Shown here one piece after another: positions 1 to 11,100 of a stretch of 64,000 nucleotides of DNA. This stretch comes from Ficedula albicollis (Eukaryota; Chordata; Aves; Passeriformes; Muscicapidae). Location of the stretch: NCBI RefSeq assembly GCF_000247815.1, contig NC_021671.1, forward strand, positions 25,127,338 through 25,191,337, given 5' to 3'. The first letter of the stretch is position 1. Every line of letters begins with the position of its first letter. A program made the position numbers and the translations under genes. Below the pieces are notes generated by a model that had not been told where the DNA came from, ran no database searches, and worked only from the letters and a program-made list of their open reading frames with translations.

Positions 1-1876
1 CTAAGTGGAATGAATACTTTTTGTGCTCATGATTTTAAATAGGCAAGAGGATCTACTCTGAAGTCAATACTCAGTTCTGAAAACAAGTGCTGGCTTGTAA
101 GGCAAAAATACTATTTTAAATAACTTTAACAAGAACTATTTTTAATGTTCTTTCAAGATCAGTGTTCTTCTTTGTTTTTCCTTTTTTTTTTTTCAAGTGG
201 TGAAAATTAAAATCAATAGGCTCAAAGCAAAAATATTTCATGGCTTTGGAAATGCTGAACTCAGAATTCAGAAAATTACTGAAGATAGTTTTAAGATGAT
301 TTGTGAAGTGTAGTAAAAAAGAACAATGGATATGAAGTACTGGAAGTTGTTATCCCATTTATTTTACTAGAGTTTTACATAATATTCAAATATTAATAAC
401 CATTATTATTAATTTCTAGTTAATAAGTAATACTTCTCTACTTCATCTTGAAAATCTTTGATAAAATATATTATCACAAAAGCATTCATTCTGCTTGAGT
501 TCACAAAAACATTAAAAACCTGTGACTCCCTGTGTCTTACCTAGTTTGTACTTACTGACACTGATGGCTTGTGGTTTTTCAGTATGTTATCTCATAAATT
601 AACATACTATTAAAAGTATTTTATGAAATTCTCATAGTGATTTTTCTCAATAGCCTCCGATTGTGTGAATGTGTTTAAAATCAGCATCAGAAAACAGTCT
701 AAAGTGAAATACTGTAGGTTTTTAATCATTCCTTGTACTTGTAATAGCACATATAACTCTTGGTATCTGAAATAATAGCTTTAGTGATGAAAAAATCACA
801 AGGCAGAAGAACATTGGATCAGCTAATACCTTCACACCCTCAGACACTGCTTTGGTGTATCCCAGCCTCTTACAGATTTAAGCAGTTTTAAAGGGCTGGT
901 TTTTCAAGGATATTCTGGATATGCGCCTTGCTTCCCCCAGGAATCAAAATTAAAAACTGGTTTGTGTAGCGTATAAGTTGTCAGAAAAAATCATGTTGGT
1001 TTTTGGTAACATTTTTTAGATTTCTCCACCCTGTTTTAATCGCATTGTTTGTGGAACACTTTTTTTGTTTGGGTTTTTTAATCTTTCCCTTTCAAGCTTT
1101 AGTTGAGCAGTATCAACCGCCTAAAATCTCTTCTAAATATATTTGTCACTTCTTTTCCATGGAGAAAAAAAAAAGTAATATTTGAGTTATCTCTATAAAT
1201 TTTGGTATGTACATATATATTCATGCACAGTTTTTCTGGACAGACTGACCATGGCACGTTTTGCTTTTTATTACCTTATAGCAAAGAACAAGCTATTCTA
1301 AAGAGAGTTAATATCCATCTCTCTTGTAAAAGGCAGGATTCATAGAAGGGAAATCTATAGCCACGATTCCTTTGAAAACACTCTTTATAAACTTTATTGA
1401 TGGGCTATCCTACCAAAATAAATAAATTAACAAAAAAAAATCCACCAAAAATCATGGGAGCAAGATACAGAAGAGAAGTTTGCTTCTTTTTTTTATCTAG
1501 GTTCCTATCCCTCTTCCTTCTGCTGAAGAGTTAGATCATGCCTACCTGCAGGTTTCTGTCCTGACCGTTTATACTGGCCAAAGTAGGCTGACAGCACAGG
1601 AAATTGCTTGGCAAAAATGGAAACACACACTGATTTTATAGATTTCCTTGAGAGGTTAGACGGTGTGTAAGTAATCTGAATCATTCTCTGAGACTTGTGA
1701 GCAGCAGGCTTCTGAGTCTAAGGCTTCTATGATCTTGGCCTTCCATAAGGAGAATATTACCTCTGTTGATATAAACATAACTGCTTGAAAAGGAAGAGAG
1801 ATACAAAGGAAGAAAGGACAGACAGCCTTCATGGAAGGGTTGCTTTCCTTTGAATGACTGAACTCAGGCAGCACTG
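1..1876. other. unique AT-rich DNA, no gene seen
   Basis: This is AT-rich sequence with short A and T runs. The open frames are at most about 75 codons and none is recognisable. I see no retroelement end, tRNA-like box or CpG cluster. It is most likely intergenic or intronic. Confidence 0.6.
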
Positions 1877-1978
1877 GGTACAACTGGTATCTGAGTTTCT
1901 ATTTAGAATTTTTATGTTGTCTGGAACGGTACAACTGGTATCTGAGTTTCTATTTAGAACTTTTATGTTGTCTGCAAT
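1877..1978. repeat. two-copy tandem duplication, 51-bp unit
   Basis: Two head-to-tail copies start with GGTACAACTGG at 1877 and 1928. They differ at only a few positions, for example GAATTTT against GAACTTT. This is one of many short, near-identical, two-copy duplications in the window. Confidence 0.9.
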
Positions 1979-2690
1979 GAGCTCCCAAAGACACCTCTAC
2001 TAGCAAAACAATTATTTGTAATCCTCTACCACCTTCCTTTACACCAGACAGCCTGCCTTTGGCTTCTGTAACTTTTCCCATGGAAGTCTGAATGCCTGTG
2101 GTCCAAGATATAGGAAGGTGAAACAAATTTCCTCCAGTTACTCTGACACCTTGAATCCAATGTAATTTAATATGAAGAAATTCCCTTTTTCAGCAAAGCA
2201 ACCTTTTATATTACATATTTTCATTCTATAATAAGGCATGTATCAGTACATTGCATACATAATTATACACTAAATCTTCCAATGTAATACAAGGCTTTTC
2301 TGTGTAACTATCATGTTTGTATAAACATCATTACAGACAGTTCACTGCCTCTATTTGGCTTCCAACCTTCTATTAAAATCCGTGTAAAAAAAATCTTGGG
2401 AGAGTCATCAGGACTTCATATTTTATAGTTTTATTGTTGTTAGTGTTTTGGGGTTTTATAGGTCACATAGCCAAATGCTCTTGAGTACTCTCAGGAATGA
2501 TATTTCAATATAGTTAAGACAGTTAATAGGTGTAATGTCATCCCAGAACACCTGTCCAATCAGACAGGGATAAGTCACAGGTTGCCTGTGTGATGTAGCT
2601 ACAGGTACATGTTCTTTCTAACACAATAATCCTACTAATAGAGAGGACCAGAATTTCAGTAGTCATACATGCCCCTGTCCATATCTTTGT
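1979..2690. other. unique DNA, no gene seen
   Basis: The stretch is AT-rich, with no recognisable coding frame and no clear repeat end. If the minus-strand provirus at 2.7-4.9 kb once extended further, its pol region would have lain here. I cannot recognise any such reading in this stretch. Confidence 0.5.
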
Positions 2691-2696
2691 ACATCA

Positions 2697-3156
2697 ATGC
2701 AGTTCACTCAGTGACTGGGATGGAGTGGTGGTAAACTCCAGTTGTGAGTCATCCTCATGTCCCTGTGATGACCCTGCTTTGCCCTTTTCACCTTCCTTGT
2801 CCATCTTTTTGGGATGAGATGATTTTCATAGGCAGTTCTTGTGTATAGGAGTGACTACTGCCAGCACAGGCTGGTCTTCTGGCTCATCTGCACTTCCCAC
2901 TGTCGAAGTCTGACTGGCTGTAACATCTGTCCACTGGGATTATGAGCAGCATCATGCTTGTCACAGGGGTTAAGGTATCTGGAGCTTGAATAGTCCCAGT
3001 GCCTGCTGCTGGAACATGAATAGCTGCAGTGCATGTCACAGGGGTGAAGTGGCCCCAGTGCCTGCTGCTGGAGTGGCCACAGTGGTTGTCACAAGGACTG
3101 AAGTGACTGCAATGCTTGTCACTGAAGCTTGAGTAGCTGCAGTCCCTGTTGAAGTT
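2697..3156 (-). pseudogene. gag-like remnant of an endogenous retrovirus (broken)
   Basis: On the minus strand, 3156 to about 2956 reads as a Thr/Ser/Ala/Val-rich repeat built from units of 24, 29, 30 and 45 bp. Most units are multiples of three. Downstream follows an acidic and Lys-rich stretch that ends in a Ser/Leu/Glu motif (reads PSQSLSEL) near 2700. It is broken: the 29-bp unit shifts the frame at about 3025-3055, and in-frame stops occur near 3040 and 2845. The layout resembles the N-terminal part of gag-like proteins I associate with avian endogenous retroviruses, a low-complexity Thr-rich lead followed by a basic/acidic linker. Orientation and position fit the minus-strand LTR, primer site and leader at 3.67-4.93 kb. 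A decayed mucin-like exon is the alternative. The family call is inference from memory and has not been checked by a search. Confidence 0.4.
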
Positions 3157-3269
3157 TAAGTCTCTCTACTCTTTTGAACTTAAGGGCTTTGGGATGCTCT
3201 CAATGACTTAAGCTTAGATTTCCCATTCAGATTCCCAACAAGAAGTTTGTTTCAGAGGTATTCAGAAGT

Positions 3270-3668
3270 TATTCAGAGGGATGGAACGTCTCTCATATGA
3301 AGACAAGCTGAGAGAGCTGGAGTTGTTCAGCATGGAGAAGAGGAGCCTTCAGGGACTTTATAGGGGCATATAAGCAAGATGGAGATACGGGCAGATAGGG
3401 ACAGAACAAGGGGCACTGTTTTTAAACTCAGAGAGACCACGTTTAGATTATGTTAGGAAGAAATTCTTTTTTTTGGAGGGTGGTGAAGCATCGAACAGCT
3501 TACCTAGAGAGGTTTTGTATACTCCGTTCCTGGAAGTGTTCAAGGCCAAGTTGGATGGGACTCTGAGTATCCTGATCTAGCGAAAGTTGTCCCAGCCTGC
3601 AGCAGGGGGAGTTGGAACTAGATGGTCTTTAAGGTGCCTTCCAACCCAGGACATTCCATGAATCTATA
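3270..3668 (+). mobile_element. CR1 LINE, 3' fragment
   Basis: This is a 5'-truncated copy of the CR1 3' end. It runs from the loop region (AGAGAGCTGGAGTTGTTCAG, then AGAAGAGGAGCC) through the 3'UTR (TTGGAACTAGATGGTCTTTA, CCTTCCAACCC) to the terminal CATTCCATGAATCTATA. It holds no intact coding. CR1 fragments lacking their 5' end are the usual form in birds. This copy lies between the proviral leader and the gag-like remnant on the opposite strand, which suggests it inserted into the provirus. Confidence 0.93.
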
Positions 3669-4298
3669 GTAAAACAAAATCTTTAAAATTCTCAAATGCA
3701 ACCAGCCTAGAGGGCTGGAGGTCTTCCGAAGAATTTAGGAGGAAGAAAAAGAGGAAGGAAGAGAATGCGGTGAGCTGTTTCTCGCGGCTCCCCGAGGAGG
3801 CAGGGGTGTAATGACGGGCAGTGCCCACCGGGGGGCGCGGGCAGCGCGGAGACGCGGCAGCGCCGCGGAGCGCGCTCGGTTCGGCTCGGTTCGGGCACGG
3901 TTGGGTTCGGTTCGGCTCGGCTCGTGCGGCTCGGGCACGGCTCGGCTCGGTTCGGTTCGGCCACGGCGCAGTTTGGGGACAGCGCGGTTCGGTCCCGGTT
4001 TGGCTCGGTCCTGGCGCGGCTCGGTCCCGGCTCGGCTCAGTCCCGGTTTGTCTCGGTCCCGGCGCAGCCCAAGGCGGCACACAGCACCGACAATCCTTAC
4101 CCAGACTCCACAGGACGTGAACATCACACTGACACAGCCAGCAAGAACACGAGTATGTGATGCACTTCTGAGCACACACACGAGAGCTGAGAGCAAACAA
4201 AGCAACATAACGACCAGCAACTATTAAACTAAAGTAATACATGTTTATAACCACTTTAACAATCTCTGATCAAATCTATCATTATCTCAACTCTTCAT
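3669..4298 (-). mobile_element. proviral 5' leader, GC-rich, with degenerate repeats
   Basis: Read on the minus strand, this follows the LTR and primer-binding site. About 3868-4068 is a degenerate array of GGCTCGGTTCGG-type units (plus strand) with high CpG. It makes several overlapping Arg/Pro/Gly-rich frames of 78-196 codons on both strands. Those frames are shadows of the repeat and not genes. The leader ends against the 3' tail of a plus-strand CR1 at 3668. Confidence 0.55.
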
Positions 4299-4316
4299 GC
4301 CTCGTGCTGGGCGCCA
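4299..4316 (-). promoter_or_regulatory. retroviral primer-binding site, tRNA-Lys-like
   Basis: On the minus strand the 18 bases read TGGCGCCCAGCACGAGGC. The TGGCGCCCA core is the classic complement of a tRNA-Lys 3' end, used as primer by many class II retroviruses. It sits about 10-15 bases past the 3' end of the adjacent minus-strand LTR, as expected. The second half differs from the usual Lys site, so divergence or a variant primer is possible. Confidence 0.65.
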
Positions 4317-4330
4317 AACAAGGACCATCA

Positions 4331-4926
4331 TGGTTTAACCCAGCTGCCAAGTATGTACCAGCTACGTACCAGATATGTACCAGCTTGCTCCTTCCCCCAC
4401 CACCTCCCTCAGTGTGCAGGAGAATCAGAAAGAAAAGGTGCTCTTGTGCTGACATAGGGAAAAAATATTTGAGGCAAAATATAATAATAATAATGAAAGT
4501 AATTATGCTGATATAACAATAATTGCAATGAAAAAGCGATAGAGTAACAGAACACAAGAGAAACAAGCAGTGCATAATACAGTTCCTCACAACCCACAGA
4601 CAGTCACCCACCCCATCCTCAAGCAGCAATCAGACCCTTCTGGGTAGCTCTAAAGATAGTTTAAATGCTGTGCATGGCTTTCTATGATATGGAATATCCC
4701 TTTTGCCATTTCACATCATCTGTCCTAGTTGTGCTTCCTCCCAGGTTCTTGTGGAGGTCCACACTGACAGAACACAGGAAACTTAAAAGTCCTTGACTTA
4801 GGGTAAGCACTGCTTAGCAACAGCCAAAATATCACTGTTGTCAACATTATTCTCACAATAAATCACTAAACCCCAAGCACTATACCAGCTACTAAGAAGA
4901 AAATCTGTCTCAACCAAAACCAGGAC
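4331..4926 (-). mobile_element. ERV long terminal repeat (5' LTR of a partial provirus)
   Basis: The plus strand begins TGGTTTAACCCAGC and ends near CAACCAAAACCAGGA. The same landmarks, in the same order, occur in the LTR at 29908-30496: the TGGTTTAACCC edge, an AT-rich block, GATATGGAATATCCCTTTTG, a TCCTCCCAG block and an ACTATACCAGCTACTA-like block. The GGTTTAACCC end is a common feature of avian LTRs, with transcription toward lower coordinates. Exact ends are uncertain. Three 12-bp variants of TATGTACCAGC lie in tandem at about 4351-4386, near the LTR 3' edge. A primer-binding site follows on the minus strand, so this is a 5' LTR and not a solo LTR. Confidence 0.8.
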
Positions 4927-5395
4927 CACCAGGGTGCTAGAACTGAAATGGCTCAGATGGACCTGGGCTAAGAACAAAAGGGTGAGCTATATATAGCACC
5001 ACAGTAAAGAAGCCAAGTGGCTGAAGCCTTCTTGGCACAGGGGATGATATCTGAAATACCAATATGAGGAAACTTGGCAGGTTGATTATATCACACTACC
5101 ACAAACTTCCCATGGTAAGCACCAGATGCCCCTTCCCTTCCCTTCTACAGCTTGAGGTGAGTGTTTTTATATGTAGCTATATTTTTAAGTTGCTCTTATT
5201 GGCAAGTTCTTCTGTTTCCATGACAATTTTGATCAGTTTTCTTTCTTTTTCTAATTCTGTGTTGCCTTCAGCTGTTGCTGTGTCTCTCATAGAGGTAATG
5301 TTGACAGTAGGAACCATCTATTCTCTGCAACACAAAGCATGGGGTTTGGAAAAGAATTCACATTAACAGGAGTGAAGGGTCGAGATAAAAAACCC
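4927..5395. other. unique DNA between LTR and CR1
   Basis: The longest frame here is 100 codons at 5064-5366 on the plus strand. It is hydrophobic and Ser/Leu-rich and I do not recognise it. No second LTR is seen on this side, consistent with 4926 being the outer edge of the provirus. Confidence 0.5.
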
Positions 5396-5803
5396 TCACA
5401 GCAGAATGACAACCCCAACAGCTGGGGTTATTCAATATGGAGAAGAGAAGGCTCTGGGGACATTATGTGGCCCTTCAGTATATGAAGGGGGCTTTAAAAA
5501 GTAAACCTTATGGAGATGGAGAAAGACCCTCTACCAAGGTAGATAAACAGAACCAGGGGCAGTGATTTTAAACCAAAAGAGGGTTCATTTAGATGGGACA
5601 AGAGGAAGCATTTGTTAGGATGAGGATGTTGAGACTCTACCCAAAGAACATGTGGTATCTTATTCCTGAACCTATTTTGGGTTGTGTTGGATGGGTCTTT
5701 GGGCAAAGTCATCTAGTGAAAAATGTCCCTGCCTATGGCAAGGGGGTCATTCTAGATGATCTCAAAAGGCCCCTTGTAACCCAAAACATTCCATGATTCT
5801 ATG
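5396..5803 (+). mobile_element. CR1 LINE, 3' fragment
   Basis: This is a diverged CR1 3' end. Landmarks are AACAGCTGGGGTTATTCAAT, ATGGAGAAGAGAAGGCTCTG, the TCATCTAGTGAAAAATGTCC block, TCATTCTAGATGATCTC and the terminal CATTCCATGATTCTATGA. It is 5'-truncated with no intact coding. Two overlapping frames of 67-72 codons inside it are by-products of the element. Confidence 0.92.
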
Positions 5804-6286
5804 ACTTACAGAATAGAGCACGTTCACCTGCTGCTGTTTCTCATCCCAAGTCCTAAGCCCCTTCTGTCCAGCTCCAGACCACATTTCCTGACCTATTCCA
5901 TTGTTAGCTGCTGACAGCATGGCAGGAATACAGACAGACTGCCCAAGCATGTTGGGCTTAGGCAAAGTTTGGAAAATCAAAGCCTGCCTGGTTTGTATCT
6001 GGTGAGTCATATCAAAGGAAGAAGAAAGGGCTTGTTTGAGTACCTAGGTTACAAAAGGAAGGCTGAGCCAGAACACAGTATGTCTCCTGGTTGTAGCTCC
6101 AGTCCTTGGGACTGATGGAGTTCCCAAACACCTTCCACTGTTGCTGTTGGAGAAAGCAGAAAGTCACAGCACTAGGCCATAAAGAGCTCACAGAAATGAA
6201 CAGCATTTGTCAGCAACCTGTGCTGGTGGACTTCAGCAGGAGCTGCTTGTGTTGCCTAGAATTCTCTTCAAAGGCCATCAGTTTAC
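5804..6286. other. unique DNA, no gene seen
   Basis: Open frames of 64-83 codons occur on both strands. None is recognised, and no splice-site and frame pattern is convincing. Confidence 0.5.
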
Positions 6287-6884
6287 CAGGGTGTCACGGT
6301 GTGACTTGGGTTTTGCCAATTTTAATATATTTAATTTCTTTTAGAGATAGGATTTAGGAGCAGAGACAACGAAGGCTTAAAACTTAAAAGGCTATAAGAA
6401 GAAATTTATTAATAACACAAAAGAATTCAGAATAAGATTTTTAGATTATTCCCTCTGCCCCCTTCCTTCCTTCCACATTTCATAACAACAACATACAGAA
6501 AACACTTCAGTCAGTTATCTACTTAAATAATCATTTCAGTTCACTCTAGAGAGAAAAGTTCCTCTTTTGGTTTAGGTTTAGGGGGTGTCTCACTCTCACA
6601 ATCTTCATCTGCCCGGGAAATACTGCAGCTTATGACTCTCCTCCCATCTCCACAGTCCTTCCAGAGCTGTGCTATGGGTTATGTTACACACTTGGGGTAC
6701 CACTTCTAAAGGCAGGCTGCTGAAAAACAAAATTCTCTTCATCTCTTTTTCTATTAAATGTCTCTATCCACATTTCCAGTCCTAAAACAGAGAGCCCCAT
6801 TTCCTCAAACCAAAAAGGTCTTCTTTTCAAGCACTTAACCTCCCCAAGTGCATTTCACAGTTTAAAGGAATTTTAGTGTAGTCA

Positions 6885-6913
6885 CCCCCCCCCCCCCCCC
6901 CCCCCCCCCCCCC
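6885..6913. repeat. poly-C run, 29 bases
   Basis: An uninterrupted C run inside the LTR at 6292-8147, preceded by GTGTAGTCA and followed by TTCCGATC. Confidence 0.97.
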
Positions 6914-7279
6914 TTCCGATCTAAAAACCTTTTCAGCTACTTAACAGTGGCATCTTTTCAATCTCTTCTCATCTGGAAAACTTAGCTTTCATTTCACTGA
7001 CTTCAGTGGACTTCGGCTTCACTCGTCTTATTTCGGGGAGCTCGGGAGATCTAGAGTTTTATCCAGGCATTAAAAGGGTTAAAGTTGCATCCAGGATGTG
7101 AAAAAGTTGGGTCAGGCCAAAGCTGGAAAATCTCTGAGCCACGCGAATCATCAGTCTCTCTTCTCAGAAAGGAGGGTTGAAGGGAGAGCCTTTGGTGGCT
7201 GCCCCATTCTCCCCGCTCGGCCACGCCACGTGGAGAGGGGAGCGGAGCCGAGCAGAGCAGAGCCGAGCCGGGAGCCGCG

Positions 7280-7902
<623 letters not shown>

Positions 7903-8147
7903 CAAGCTGCTGCTTGCCTCTCCAGCCGGAAGACAAAAGAGCTAGTTACCGTAATCCAATGTGATTTGTGAAAGCGAAATAACTTTCAATTGTTTTCCCG
8001 AGCTGTCCACTACTAAATCCGCTCTCTGAGTGGTCCCCGCTGCTCTCAGGGGAAGCCCCCAGAGACGGGACAGCCCCTCCTGTTCCCCGGCACGGTGCCT
8101 TCCCTCAGGCGAATCCGCCGCTCCCCCTTCCATGTGAAACCAGCACA

Positions 8148-11100
8148 CCGGGTTTAATTACAGTTTTGCAATCCTCAAAATACAGTGTTTAGCTATAGGT
8201 TTTGCCATAATTTCTCCCTCTTTCAGGATAAATGAAATTAATAATAATTTTGCAAAATGGTTTGTAATCATGCTCAGTGTTGCTCTTCATAATACAGTTG
8301 AAAAAAAGTCTCCCCCCCCCAAAAAGCTAATTTCCTAGTAGATGTTTTAGCACAGAACTAACATCTATCTCTTCTGACTTCCAGCTATTTGAGCAATTCA
8401 AGGTTTAATCTTTTTAAGCCTGTCAGCTGAAAATAAACTGCTAATTTGCAAGTGTTTTGTTAAAAAAAACTCACGCAATTTTCTTCATATACAATTTTTT
8501 ATGGAAAGGGAAAAAAAAACCCCTTTAGAACATCTTAAGGAAAAATAAATCCTGATGTATATGGAGAGTGTTTCTGATTTCTTGAGTGCCACAGATTTTC
8601 TTACACATGCTCTAAAAAGTGAACTCTTTAGTGCCAGAAGATGGTGTGCTTCCACCACATCATGCTGCAGTCACCTTGGGGAAGGGATTGCGTTTGCTGT
8701 GTAAAATCATGTCATAACATAAGCAATAGATATAATGAAGTCAAAATGAGTTTGTGATAAAAAAAAAATATAGTTCATATTTAATGAACACACGCATTAC
8801 TGCATCTTCAGGCCTATTTTGCTTCAACTTTCAGTGAATTTTTAGAGATGGCAATTTTATCAAAAGAAGTTAGTAAAATAATTTCAATAATTATTAAATT
8901 ATTATTTGGAGATTATAATTTCCTTAACTAAAAAAAAATGGACAATTAGGATTTCAAATACTTTGTTGTCTCTTAATATTTGAAATCTTATTCAAGTGTT
9001 TAAATTGTTTGTACATATCTTTTACTTGTTTTCCTATTCATTTATACAGACTCGGCTGAGTTTTTATATTAAAACTGGTTTTTATGTTAAACAATTTATT
9101 TTATAAAAAGTGCAAATATTTTATTTCTGTGTAAAATAGTAAACTGAAACCAAAAAGTTTTGCTCCACAGTATTTCAGATATTAGTAAAATGTTACAGTC
9201 TTCAAAAAGAAAAAAAAAGATTGAGACCTAGTAGAACTGCACCATCACAGTATGTTCTTGGAATGTGTCTTAAACTGAATTTTGCTCTTTCATCTTCCAT
9301 ATCTATTTTTCTGTCTAACTACCTGAAGTTGTTCACAGATGCAGAAAAGATAAGAAAAAAACTTTTCCTTTTTAGGCCTTTCTAATTGCCTTCTCAAAGT
9401 TCTCAACACTTTTTATAAGCAGCCTAATTTACAATAATTCAAATTTATATCTCTTATTGTTAGGCCCTGATAAGAAGTGAAGCTTAGAAAGACTAAAACA
9501 CTGAACTCATGTTGATGACTCTAGCCTGAGAAAAAGGCAGAATGAGACCTACTATCTCATGGCTTTTACTCGTTGGAAACTCCATACACAAACAGTACAG
9601 GAATGATGCAGGAGCAGCAACAAAGGAAAAGCTTTGTTGGCAGTGTGTGTTTTGTCCTATATAGCAATTTGCTTTGGTTGCCTAGCATGGTGGTTTCTCA
9701 CTGAGTTTTTGTTGCAGGCAATGCCAAATTTGCTGGGGCATGTATGCCAAGCAAGGAGGCACTACATATATCTTTAGCTGAATAGGCTGTAAAGAAAGGG
9801 ATTGGCGTGTGGGAGGTTGCTGGATTTTCTTTTTTTTTTTTCAGATATTTCCTTAACTCAAAATGAAAAATGAAATAAAGCTTTCCATTGGCTGCCAAGA
9901 CCAAGGCTAAAGCAAAACAAATGCAGACTGAACTTGTTAAAATATAGGTATTTTTGTTACACATTTTTCAATGTCATATTGAAAAATATCTCAGCTTCAC
10001 CAGGAAGGATTAATAAGATTGCAGTACAGCTAAACCCAGACAGCCTTACAATTTGTTAAAGAACTGATAACAGTGATGTAGCAATACTGACTTAGACATA
10101 AAATCAGGTTTTACCAATGGAATCCTGTGATATTCATCATCAGAAGGATTTTTTTTTTTTTGCAGTTCATTATGGCATGCCATAAATGAAAACAGTGAAA
10201 GAAATAAAGTACTCCTACTGCACCATGTTTATTTCAGAACTAGCAGCTATGGTAATTAATAAGTCTCTGTACACAAATATTCAAAGCCAACTTCAGAGTG
10301 GGACAGTGCAGGTGTATGTCATATTTTGAATTTCAGGCACATGAAACGTTATATTAAACTTATCTTGTCAAGGAAGAAAAAAATTTAAATAAGCCTTTGC
10401 AAATAGAAAATAATAAGTCTGACAAAACCATCTTTGAATATTCCTATGTACTGAAGTGATTTAAATCTATTGCAATTTTTGCAAATTTTGCCCATACCAA
10501 ATGGAAACTTCTTGAAGGGGTTTTATTGGCAAATCTTTAGAGGTAGATCACAGACTGATGACTGAAAACAATTTCAGTATATTACTTACAGGGTATTTAC
10601 TACATAGTTCTTAAGGAACTGTACCGTAAGAGTGCATATAACAAATCTGTAAAATATTTAATACACAGACGTGTATTTCCAAAAACGCCTCATTTTACAC
10701 TGGGGTGCCATGAACTAGCTGAATCTGAGTCGCTTCTAAGCAGAATCCTAGCAATGTAGCTGTGTTCATGTTTTGGACTTTACCCAAACTAATAAACCCT
10801 ACTCAGATTTCTTCCTAAAAGTCATCTTCATTTATGCTTTTCAAGTGCCAGAACAAACTCTAAGCTGTATGGAAAAGGCAAGACAGATATATAGTTAATT
10901 AGCATTTTGGAAAATGTCATTCATTTAACACAAAGCAAAAAGATCATTTTTTCCACACCAGAGAGGTGGGATTTCTTGTATTTCTCAGACATGCTCACAG
11001 GAACAGGATAGGTCAGCTGTCCAACCATGGCAGTCAGGTGGATGAGAGAATTGAGCCATTTAACCTGATACTTAAGACCCAGTCCAGTTTTAAAGTCAAA

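Noticed and set aside
3664..4254. Arg/Pro-rich frames up to 196 codons on both strands
   Set aside because: They run through the GGCTCGGTTCGG-type repeat in the proviral leader, and all frames are open because of the repeat.
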